Made by a program: the position numbers and the translations under genes. Below the pieces are notes generated by a model. The model saw nothing but the letters and a program-made list of their open reading frames with translations. It ran no database searches and was not told where the DNA came from. A stretch of DNA of 35,386 bases from an uncultured Lachnospiraceae bacterium. GTDB taxonomy: Bacteria; Bacillota; Clostridia; Lachnospirales; Lachnospiraceae. The first letter of the stretch is position 1. Each line of letters begins with the position of its first letter. This document shows positions 14,257 to 22,259 of this stretch, in pieces. The DNA is taken from assembly GCA_947626965.1 (NCBI GenBank), contig CANQUH010000018.1:1-35386 (forward strand), given 5' to 3'.

Positions 14257-16224
14257 TTACTCTCCCTTCATCATCCCAAATGCCTGCCTGTAACAGCGCT
14301 GCTCCGCATCTTTCAGGTATTCGGCAAGCTCCTCCTCCATCTCCGGCAGCAGCGCCGCATACTCCGGAGCAAACTGAGTTCCCGCTCCGTCAAGAATCCA
14401 GGCAACAGTCTCCCGCAGAATCGGTCTTCCGTCGCCGTCCTTTTCCCGGCGTTCCCATTCCTCCGTCAAGGCCGCTGCGATTCCGACGATATCGGTCATC
14501 TGTCTGTCAGGATTGTCCAGACGCCGGTACTCCTCCGGATATCCTCCGGTCTCATTATACCAGCGATGATGTCCAAGCGCCGTCAGCGCATACCTTTTGG
14601 TTGATTCACAGGAGTTCAGAAGCCTTTCCCCCGCGCCAGTGTGAAATTCATACAGAATTTTCTCCTCCTCCAGCCATGATCTGCCCGAAAGCGCGGGGAG
14701 ATTTCCTGTCATCATCCGGCCGACATCATGCAGAATTCCGCTCTCGCAGGCAAACTGCAGCAGTTCCTCCCTCTGCCTGCATACCGCCTGTGCGTCCGGC
14801 AGATCCAGAACCCCCGCCAGAGATTCCGGAATCCTGTCAATGGCACGGCGCGTAATCATGCGCGCAACCTCTCCTGTCATCAGAAGATGCACATAAATTT
14901 CCGGATTCCTGACAACCACAAGGCGGATCAGGAAATCCTTCATCTGAATGCCGTCCGGATATTCCACAAAAGCGCGCATCCCTTCCAGCAGATACCTGAC
15001 CAGCCTCCCGTTCAGCTCATTATTCGGCATTTTTCTGACATACTTTACCATCTGACTGTACATAAAGCTCATGATGTCCTTCTTGCCCCGCAAAAGCGCG
15101 CGGTCCTTTACCAGATAGCTCCCGTAAAACGCCGGAAGATATGTGTTTCCAAAAATCCCCTGTTCCGAAAAGTCCTCCCAGTCCTGATCCATATAGAGTT
15201 CTTCCATCTTTTCCAGAAGCTGCGGCAGTGTGATGATTCCGCAGTGGTACTGAGCCATTTCATATTCAAGCACCCAGCGGATATGCGGACGGATCCCGTT
15301 TTTCCTGCTGTTTTCCATCTGCCTTTTCCAGACAAATTCCGCAGATTCCATAACTTCCCGTATGATCTGCACATCATCCTCGCCGCTTCGCAGCAGCGTC
15401 ATCTCCGTCGTGCGCTCCTGATGGCTTTTGTAGAGATACGTATCCCAGGGCAGAGACGGTGTTTTTGCATGATAAACCGGGTCCGTCAGAACATGAAAGG
15501 ATCTCCGGATCGCTTCGACTTTCTGCCGGGCCTCCACGGGATCACTCCATCTGTAGGACAGCGCAATATTGGCCATGGCTCTGTGGATATACCCGCGCGT
15601 TTCGGGATCTTCTATCTCATCGTAAACCCTGAAATAAGAAGCAGCTTCCCCGAACATCATCCCCATCTTCCAGTTATACCGGTTCTGCTTTGCGACATCC
15701 GCAAGTTCCTGCATATACAGAAGAGCCATCCCCGTGTGATAGAGCTGGCAGATCAGCATATCTCTCTTTTTCCACTTGCGGGCATAAGCCACCAGTGCAC
15801 AGCGCAGCATGTAGTTCAGCACAAGATCCAGCTGCTTCGGCCACTGAAGCAGCTTTCCCGCAAACTCATCGAGCGCAGCAATTTCATCCTCCGAAGCAGA
15901 TACGATATCATCCAGAACAGGCATGAGATGCTGCCGGAGAATCTCTGTATTTTCCCTGGCAATTCTGTGTATCTGCGCCTGGTTCTCCCTCCGTTTTGCA
16001 AAAAAGAACTCCGCTCTGCAGGATTCTCCGCCTGCGGCGGGCCGCGTCAGCGGCATCTTCCAATCCGCCGCAGTTCGATCCCTCGAAGCGTTTTTTGTGT
16101 CACAGGACGAAGCTTCCTGTGACGCGAGAAACTGCGCGACATCCGGCGGATCTTTCCACAGCAGGTCAGACAGCTTCATGACAAGCTTCAGATTGTCAAT
16201 ATATTTTTCCTGATATTCTTTCAT
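14257..16224 (-). CDS. HD-GYP-like metal-dependent phosphohydrolase with helical N-terminus
   Basis: This 655-residue soluble protein ends in an HD-GYP-type domain, the class that hydrolyses cyclic di-GMP. Candidate metal ligands are H446 (YVHLLMTGEVARM), H499-D500 (ILHDVGRM), H528 (EFHTGAGERLL), H552-H553 and D578. HHRWYNETGGYP (552-563) matches the HHE-x-W-x-G-x-GYP signature, with the E changed to R. Residues 80-440 are mostly helical and resemble a solenoid sensor. Residues about 34-68 look like an insertion rich in Ala/Ser/Arg. AGGAGG lies seven bases before the ATG. It is third in an operon with two hybrid kinases, directly upstream of spo0A. Enzyme activity and substrate are inferred. 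Confidence 0.75.
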   Translation of the reverse strand: MKEYQEKYIDNLKLVMKLSDLLWKDPPDVAQFLASQEASSCDTKNASRDRTAADWKMPLTRPAAGGESCRAEFFFAKRRENQAQIHRIARENTEILRQHLMPVLDDIVSASEDEIAALDEFAGKLLQWPKQLDLVLNYMLRCALVAYARKWKKRDMLICQLYHTGMALLYMQELADVAKQNRYNWKMGMMFGEAASYFRVYDEIEDPETRGYIHRAMANIALSYRWSDPVEARQKVEAIRRSFHVLTDPVYHAKTPSLPWDTYLYKSHQERTTEMTLLRSGEDDVQIIREVMESAEFVWKRQMENSRKNGIRPHIRWVLEYEMAQYHCGIITLPQLLEKMEELYMDQDWEDFSEQGIFGNTYLPAFYGSYLVKDRALLRGKKDIMSFMYSQMVKYVRKMPNNELNGRLVRYLLEGMRAFVEYPDGIQMKDFLIRLVVVRNPEIYVHLLMTGEVARMITRRAIDRIPESLAGVLDLPDAQAVCRQREELLQFACESGILHDVGRMMTGNLPALSGRSWLEEEKILYEFHTGAGERLLNSCESTKRYALTALGHHRWYNETGGYPEEYRRLDNPDRQMTDIVGIAAALTEEWERREKDGDGRPILRETVAWILDGAGTQFAPEYAALLPEMEEELAEYLKDAEQRCYRQAFGMMKGE

Positions 16225-16283
16225 AATTCTGCCTCCTGATAAATGGTAAGCCGCCAGTTCTCAAAAATGTAAAATATAAACTT

Positions 16284-18185
16284 TTATGAAGTGAGCAGAC
16301 GTTCCATGCATGCAAGAAGCAGATCCATATCAAGCGGTTTCGAGACATGGGCATCCATGCCGGCCTCGAGAGAATTTCTGACATCCTCCACAAAAGCGTT
16401 CGCAGTCATTGCAATGATCGGAACCGTCCCGGCATCCGGCCGGTCAAGCGCGCGGATTGCCCTCGTCGCCTCCAGGCCGTTCATCACAGGCATCTGGATA
16501 TCCATCAGGATCAGATCATAATAGAACGGTTTCTTACTGCTGAATTTTTCAAGCGCTTCCCTGCCATTCTCCGCGGTCTCAATCAGGATTTCACTCATAC
16601 CGAGGAGTTCCTCCGCAATCTCACGGTTCAGCTCATTATCCTCCACGAGCAGCAGACGCCTTCCTGAAAAATCTCTCCGGATACTCTCCGCGTTCACGGC
16701 CTTCTCGTTTTTCCCCTCCTGGGTGAACGCGTAAAGTCCGCGGGAAAATCTGCTGTAAAACAGCGGAAGCGGAATAAAAGCGTCAACCCCCGCTCTCGTA
16801 AACATGTATTCACTATGCTTCCAGTCGCTCTCGGAAAGCATCAGAATCGGAAAATCAGCTCCCATCCGCTTCCGGATCTCCGGAAGAAACGACAGAATCT
16901 CCACGTCCTGAACCTGTTCCGCCACAAGAAGCGCAAAATATTCCGCCCCCGAAAATATGCCGTCGTTAATAAAATGGACTGCCTGCTCTGCCCGGCGGGC
17001 CCAGTCCACCTCCATTCCAAGCTTTTCCGCCATCCGGATTACCTGCTCTGCCTCTTCCTGCTGTCCATCAAGGAACAAAATTCTGCGCCCGCAAAGAACA
17101 TTCCTGCAGATATCCTCGTCCGATTCCGCTTTCTGAAACGGAATCTCAAGATCAAACTCAGTGCCCTCCCCAGGACTGCTTTCTACCCAAATGCTGCCGC
17201 CCATCAGCTCGACAAGATTTTTTGTGATGGCCATGCCAAGCCCCGTTCCCTGAATCTTACTGGTCAGAGCACTTTCCTCCCGCTCAAACGGAACAAACAC
17301 GCGGGACAGAAATTCCCGGCTCATTCCGATTCCCGTATCTTTCACCGTAAGACGCAGCACGACCTGGTCTGCCCTGCTGCCGTCTTCCTCTATCGCAAGA
17401 AACATGGAGACAGAACCGCCTTCCGGCGTAAATTTAACCGCGTTCGACAGCAGGTTGATGCAGATCTGCTTCAGGCGGACCGGATCCACCACAATCCGCT
17501 CCTGATCCATTCTCCCAAGGGTAAGTGTAAATTTCTGCTGCTTCGCATCCGCCTGCGGCTTCGCCACAATCAGAATCTCATGCAGAATATCCGCAATCTC
17601 CGCCTCCGTGGTCTGAAGAAGAATTTTTCCGCTCTCAATCCGCGACATATCAAGGACCTCATTCAGAAGCGACATCATATGCCCGGAGGCCGTCCTGATT
17701 TTGGTCAGACATGACTGAATCTGCGCCGGAATCTCCTTCTGCATCAGGGCAATATCCGTCATTCCTATGATCGCGTTCATCGGGGTTCGGATATCATGCG
17801 ACATCTCAGAGAGAAAGCTCGTCTTCGCGCGGCTCGCCATGACCGCTTCATTCAGCTTTTTCTGCGTCTCCTGGTAATAACTGTCTACTTTGTGCAGCAT
17901 GCACACACAGAAGGACTGCCATTCAAACAGAACAGCCGAATAGACTGCTCCGCAGACCTGGCAGAAAACCGGCTGCTCCTCATCTCCGGGGCGGACTGCC
18001 GCATCAAACAGCTTTTTCCTCTCCTGCTCTTCAAGGATATCCGGAATCATTGTTCCGTCCGGACAGAAGACATCCGCGGCCCTGTTCTGGTATATCGGGC
18101 AAAAACCTTCTTCTGTGGATTTCAGAACGAAAACCGGCAGTTTCACCTGATCCCACATCTCTTTCATTTGCGCGTCGAATCTCAT
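16284..18185 (-). CDS. Soluble hybrid histidine kinase with cysteine-rich sensor region
   Basis: The 633-residue protein autophosphorylates on a histidine and passes phosphate to a receiver. Residues 1-100 form a small PAS-like sensor with six cysteines (29, 41, 75, 78, 93, 95), including CQVC and CVC. The dimerisation helix has H130 (EMSHDIRTP), the N box has N244 and N248, the G1 box is DTGIGM and the G2 box GTGLGM. A first receiver-like segment (about 367-490) has V-A-E where the phospho-aspartate would be, so it is probably inert. A full receiver follows (508-633) with D562 (LILMDIQMP) and K616. There is no membrane span. A GGAAAAGGAAAG tract precedes the ATG. It is the middle gene of the three-gene block. 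Confidence 0.9.
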   Translation of the reverse strand: MRFDAQMKEMWDQVKLPVFVLKSTEEGFCPIYQNRAADVFCPDGTMIPDILEEQERKKLFDAAVRPGDEEQPVFCQVCGAVYSAVLFEWQSFCVCMLHKVDSYYQETQKKLNEAVMASRAKTSFLSEMSHDIRTPMNAIIGMTDIALMQKEIPAQIQSCLTKIRTASGHMMSLLNEVLDMSRIESGKILLQTTEAEIADILHEILIVAKPQADAKQQKFTLTLGRMDQERIVVDPVRLKQICINLLSNAVKFTPEGGSVSMFLAIEEDGSRADQVVLRLTVKDTGIGMSREFLSRVFVPFEREESALTSKIQGTGLGMAITKNLVELMGGSIWVESSPGEGTEFDLEIPFQKAESDEDICRNVLCGRRILFLDGQQEEAEQVIRMAEKLGMEVDWARRAEQAVHFINDGIFSGAEYFALLVAEQVQDVEILSFLPEIRKRMGADFPILMLSESDWKHSEYMFTRAGVDAFIPLPLFYSRFSRGLYAFTQEGKNEKAVNAESIRRDFSGRRLLLVEDNELNREIAEELLGMSEILIETAENGREALEKFSSKKPFYYDLILMDIQMPVMNGLEATRAIRALDRPDAGTVPIIAMTANAFVEDVRNSLEAGMDAHVSKPLDMDLLLACMERLLTS

Positions 18186-18248
18186 GTCTTTCTTTCCTTT
18201 TCCCGGGAAACGCCGGCGAAACCGGCAGCTTCCCCCTAAACCTTTTTA

Positions 18249-20477
18249 TCAGATTTCACTGATCAGCTCAATCAGCCGGTCCATGTCCACAGGCTTTGCC
18301 AGATGGGCATTCATACCGCTTTTCATCGACCGTTTCCGGTCCTCATCAAACGCATTCGCGGACAGGGCGACAATTGGAATGCCTGCCTGGTATGGTTCCG
18401 GCAGATTCCGTATGGCCTGGGCAGCCTGGTGGCCATCCATCACCGGCATCTGAATATCCATCAGGATCAGCGCATATTCTTCCGGCTGTGAATTTTTTAC
18501 CATATCCACCGCTATGCTGCCGTTCTCCGCCGTATCCGCCTGAAATCCCATGCTGCACAGCAGCTCAACTTCAATCTCACGGTTGATCTCATTGTCCTCC
18601 ACAAGCAGGATCTTCTGTCCGTTTTTCAGACATTCCAGCGTATTTCCTCCATGATCCTGCCCGGAATTCTTCGCATGATCCAGCCGCAGACTTAATGTGA
18701 CGGTAAAGCGGCTTCCATGATCCACCTCGCTGGCAACCTCTATGATTCCGCCCATCCGGTCAACAATATTTCTCGTGATGGCAAGACCAAGCCCGGTTCC
18801 CTGCACCCCGCTTAAAGTCGTATTTTTTTCCCGCTCAAACGGCTCGAAGATATACGGCAGAAATTCCTTCCCGATTCCAATCCCGGTATCCTCAACCACA
18901 AACCGGTAAACTGCATAGTCGCTGGAAAGACGCTTTACTTCCTCCGCGGTAATTGAAACGCTTCCGCCTCGCAGCGTGTATTTGATCGCGTTGTAGACAA
19001 GATGCAGCAGAATCTCCTCCAGCTTCTCTCTGTCCGCGCAGACATCCGGGTGCCTCAGACCGGACATATCTCTGGAAATCACGATTCCTCTGAGCCGCGC
19101 GCGCAAAAGCACTGCCGTACAGACATTATCCACAACATCCAGAAGGCTGCACTCTTCCTCTTCTATATGAATCTGATCCGATTCGATTTTCGTAAACTCC
19201 AGTACATCGGAAAGCAGCTGGAGCAGCTGTTTCCCGGACTCCTCAATCCGGTCCAGATACTCACTCACCTTCTCCGGCTCATTCCTGTGCCTTCTGGCCA
19301 GCTCCGTAAATCCCGCGATCGCGTTCATCGGGGTACGGAGATCGTGCGACATGTTCGCAAGAAACGTATTCCGCGCAATGTTCGCCGCCTTTGCCTGTTC
19401 CAGAGTCGTCTCAAGCACCTTTCTGTGTTCCAGTTCATGCCGGACTTCACTGTCCACATTCCGAAATCCCATCACCACCTGTACAACCTGCGTTCCCCTG
19501 CCGACATTCACAATGTAAATCTGCTGGTACGCTTCCCTTCCCTCGACCAGAACGCGGTAATGGTGCTGAACCGTATTTCTGCTGGACAGTTTTCTGCGGA
19601 TATAATCCTGACTGGTTATTTTCCTGACAAAAGCCTGATCTTCCGGATGCACCCACGTATCAATAAAAGTATCAAAACATTTTCTGATCCCGGACAGCTG
19701 TTTTTCATGGACAAACTGAGAGCCAAACAGCGGTCCCAGCCGATAGGCCTGAATCCAGTCCTGCTGCAGATCCAGATAAAAAATTGAGGCATAATCGACA
19801 CTGAGACCCTCAATCACTTCCAGCCGGCGCAGATGTTCCAGACTGATCGTCTCAAGCTCCTGACTGTACACCTGTATCTGATTCTTCCACTCTTCCTCCC
19901 TGCGCAGACTTTCATTCTTCCAGGCAAGGCGTTCTTCCATCAGACGGTTCTTTTTCTCAGTCGCATCGCTGATAAACACATAAAAAATACCGCCCTCGCT
20001 GTTATGTACAAAGTGCCCGTAATCTTCTACCCAGCGTACTTCTCCGTCCCTGCGGATGATCCGGTACTCAACATAATCCAGATCAAACTGGCTGTGCCGG
20101 ATCTGTTCGACAATACTCTGCTCAACTTCCTCCAGATCATCCGGATGAACAATTCCCCGGAAAGAATTCCCGACCCACTCCTGGAATTCTTTCATGGAAT
20201 CACACCCGAAAATGCGCTGCATCGCTTCATTGGCATACAGGAGATCTTCGTTTCCCGCCGCCCGATAGATAAAAAATCCTCCCGGCATCTCATCTGTAAA
20301 CCGCTTGATCTGCAGAATGCTGTTCTGTTTGTACGCTTCCACCAGAGGCCACAGCTCTGTTTTCTGATATTCTTCCAGCATATTCAGGATTTCCTGGTCC
20401 TGCTGCCCAAAACTTTCAAAAACGGACTGTAATAAGTATTCTGCCAATCGATAGTCATTCGTCCTGTGGTCTTCCAA
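18249..20477 (-). CDS. Soluble PAS hybrid histidine kinase
   Basis: The 742-residue protein has no membrane span. A short helical start leads to a PAS domain (about 60-175, with the YRIIRRDGEVRWVEDYG strand pattern) and then a second PAS-like region (about 225-340) joined by a coiled coil. The kinase core has H378 (NMSHDLRTP), an N box at 493-502 (LVYNAIKYT), DTGIGI at 530-535 and GTGLGL at 560-565. The C-terminal receiver (622-742) has D674 (LILMDIQMP) and K729. I chose a TTG start because AGGAGG lies seven bases upstream and no ATG nearby is better placed. It leads the operon with the other kinase and the HD-GYP-like gene; no HPt protein is encoded nearby. The signal is unknown. Confidence 0.9.
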   Translation of the reverse strand: MEDHRTNDYRLAEYLLQSVFESFGQQDQEILNMLEEYQKTELWPLVEAYKQNSILQIKRFTDEMPGGFFIYRAAGNEDLLYANEAMQRIFGCDSMKEFQEWVGNSFRGIVHPDDLEEVEQSIVEQIRHSQFDLDYVEYRIIRRDGEVRWVEDYGHFVHNSEGGIFYVFISDATEKKNRLMEERLAWKNESLRREEEWKNQIQVYSQELETISLEHLRRLEVIEGLSVDYASIFYLDLQQDWIQAYRLGPLFGSQFVHEKQLSGIRKCFDTFIDTWVHPEDQAFVRKITSQDYIRRKLSSRNTVQHHYRVLVEGREAYQQIYIVNVGRGTQVVQVVMGFRNVDSEVRHELEHRKVLETTLEQAKAANIARNTFLANMSHDLRTPMNAIAGFTELARRHRNEPEKVSEYLDRIEESGKQLLQLLSDVLEFTKIESDQIHIEEEECSLLDVVDNVCTAVLLRARLRGIVISRDMSGLRHPDVCADREKLEEILLHLVYNAIKYTLRGGSVSITAEEVKRLSSDYAVYRFVVEDTGIGIGKEFLPYIFEPFEREKNTTLSGVQGTGLGLAITRNIVDRMGGIIEVASEVDHGSRFTVTLSLRLDHAKNSGQDHGGNTLECLKNGQKILLVEDNEINREIEVELLCSMGFQADTAENGSIAVDMVKNSQPEEYALILMDIQMPVMDGHQAAQAIRNLPEPYQAGIPIVALSANAFDEDRKRSMKSGMNAHLAKPVDMDRLIELISEI

Positions 20478-20538
20478 AACTGTACCTCCTCACTGTTCCT
20501 GATCAGTATTTTGCTGTAAGACTGGACTTATATAGTAA

Positions 20539-20567
20539 ATCATACCATTTTTTTTCTGGTATGTCAT
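20539..20567 (-). promoter_or_regulatory. Promoter of the kinase/HD-GYP operon with a palindromic spacer
   Basis: On the minus strand ATGACA (20562-20567) and TATGAT (20539-20544) are 17 bp apart. CATACCA (20541-20547) and TGGTATG (20557-20563) form a perfect inverted repeat with a 9-base centre that fills the spacer and touches both boxes, so it may be a repressor site. Confidence 0.6.
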
Positions 20568-20639
20568 CAAAAAAAATATAATTTATTGGCAGAAGCTGGC
20601 ATACACAAAGAGATTTCTATGATCTGCGCTTCAGGCCTC

Positions 20640-20670
20640 GGGATTTTCGGGCATCCTGCCCGGAAATCCC
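20640..20670. repeat. Stem-loop downstream of spoIVB
   Basis: GGGATTTTCGGGCA (20640-20653) pairs with TGCCCGGAAATCCC (20657-20670), 14 positions with one mismatch around a 3-base loop. It lies 46 bp past the spoIVB stop. No T-run follows on either strand, so it may stabilise or process the transcript rather than end it. Confidence 0.5.
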
Positions 20671-20715
20671 AAAATCGGCAGTACAGGTTCGGAATCGGCT
20701 GAACACGCCCGCGGC

Positions 20716-22140
20716 TCACTGACCCAGCATATTCTCAATGAAAATCCCATATCCTTTTGTCGGATCATTGACAAACACATGCGTCACCGCACCCACAATC
20801 CGCTCATTCTGGATAATGGGACTTCCGGACATTCCCTGTACAATCCCGCCGGTAAGTCCCAGAAGCTCCCCGTCTGTGACCCGGATCACCATTCCTTTGT
20901 TGACATCTTTTCCGTTAATCCGGATTTCTTCAATCTCTATCCCGTATTCTCTGCACTTGCCATCCACGGTACAGAGAATGGATGCTTTCCCCGGTTCCAC
21001 CTCATGACGGTAAGCCGTCTCATACTTTTTCATGTCCCCGACAAAATACGGAAGCCCTGAAATCTGTCCGTAGATTCCGTTTTCCTGATTTTTTTCAATT
21101 GTTCCCACGGCATATCCGTCGCTGTAATGGATGATTCCGGCCAGCTCCCCGGGCGAGCCCTGTGTTCCCCGGACGACAGAGATCACATCCGTGTCGTAGA
21201 GCACTCCTTCTTTTATCCGGAGCAGTTTTCCTGTATCGACATCACTGATTCCGTGCCCCAGAGCGCCGTACCGCCCTGATTCCTCCACGTAAGTCAGCGT
21301 GCCGATTCCCTGGGTATCGTTTCTGACCCAGATGCCTGCCTTGTAGTCATGTTCCCCTGTCTGAACCGGAGTTACCTTGAGACGGATATCCTCTCCGTTT
21401 CTCGTCACATCCAGCACCACATCCGAACCGCCGCAGTTATTGAAACAGTCGATTAGTTCCTCCTTGTTCTTCAGCGCAACGCCGTCCGCGGCTCTGATGT
21501 AATCCCCCGACTTCAATATATTCGCGGCCGGAGCATACTCCTCGCCGTCTACCGCCGTCACCCGGTCCGTGTCGACAACCATCACGCCGTCCGTCTCCAT
21601 GTAGATACCGATCGGTTTGCCCCCCGCGTAGACCTCTGCCCGCGACACTACACTCACACTTGTCTCTGCGAGCGGTATTTTTCCAAACAGAGAATATTCC
21701 ACCCGGTAGCTTTCTCCGATTCTGTCAAGGCTCCCCTGGATTCCCCGGTTTTCACCGGAGGCAGACGGAGTATTCCCGTCGCCGGCTGCCAGCGGACTTG
21801 CCGCCTCAAGATCACCCGCATCCGGTCCTCTGTCCGTCTGCGTTTCTTTCGCAGACGCCAAATCCCGGCCGCCTTTTTCATGTTCCCCCGACGCCGCACT
21901 CTCACCTCCCGTCAGTTTTTCGCTTCCGGTCTGCTCCTCATCGTCCAGCTCCGTAATCTTCTCTGAGATCATCCAGCTGTATGCCTTCCCGAACAGTTCC
22001 GGAATCTCTCCCCGCGCAGCCACATACATCTGCTTTGGTACATGGCTTTTCAGGGCAAGCCAGCAGCCGCAGAACAGGCCGATGATACTGACTGCCAGCA
22101 TAATTAAAATCAATCTTCTGCAGATCTCCCTGCGGATCAT
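20716..22140 (-). CDS. spoIVB: SpoIVB, forespore signalling serine protease (S55)
   Basis: SpoIVB is made in the forespore, crosses into the intermembrane space and triggers pro-sigma-K processing. The 474-residue product has an N-terminal membrane anchor (about 10-30), a long polar linker (about 65-140), a PDZ domain (about 175-260) and the S55 peptidase domain. The catalytic histidine is in YGALGHGISD (H296) and the serine in VQGMSGSPII (near 438-440). I chose ATG 22140 because GGAGG lies five bases upstream; the ATG at 22152 overlaps that site. At 474 residues it is longer than the roughly 425 of B. subtilis, owing to the linker. A terminator separates it from recN, suggesting its own sporulation promoter. 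Confidence 0.95.
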   Translation of the reverse strand: MIRREICRRLILIMLAVSIIGLFCGCWLALKSHVPKQMYVAARGEIPELFGKAYSWMISEKITELDDEEQTGSEKLTGGESAASGEHEKGGRDLASAKETQTDRGPDAGDLEAASPLAAGDGNTPSASGENRGIQGSLDRIGESYRVEYSLFGKIPLAETSVSVVSRAEVYAGGKPIGIYMETDGVMVVDTDRVTAVDGEEYAPAANILKSGDYIRAADGVALKNKEELIDCFNNCGGSDVVLDVTRNGEDIRLKVTPVQTGEHDYKAGIWVRNDTQGIGTLTYVEESGRYGALGHGISDVDTGKLLRIKEGVLYDTDVISVVRGTQGSPGELAGIIHYSDGYAVGTIEKNQENGIYGQISGLPYFVGDMKKYETAYRHEVEPGKASILCTVDGKCREYGIEIEEIRINGKDVNKGMVIRVTDGELLGLTGGIVQGMSGSPIIQNERIVGAVTHVFVNDPTKGYGIFIENMLGQ

Positions 22141-22208
22141 AAGTTCCTCCATTCCGCGCAGACGCGCTTCTGTTTTATCCTGGCCGGTACTTCCGACATT
22201 GTAAACTA

Positions 22209-22237
22209 AAAGCAGGTCCTTTTCAGGTCCCTGCTTT
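22209..22237 (-). terminator. Hairpin with GAAA loop between recN and spoIVB
   Basis: On the minus strand AAAGCAGG (22230-22237) pairs with CCTGCTTT (22209-22216). Inside, CCT and AGG pair around a GAAA tetraloop. TTAGTTT follows the stem, a modest T tract. It likely ends the long biosynthetic/repair operon after recN. Confidence 0.6.
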
Positions 22238-22259
22238 CAGTATGTGTGATTTGAAATAA

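Noticed and set aside
14728-16122. 464-codon open frame opposite the HD-GYP-like gene
   Set aside because: Basic, His/Arg-rich shadow of a well-supported gene.
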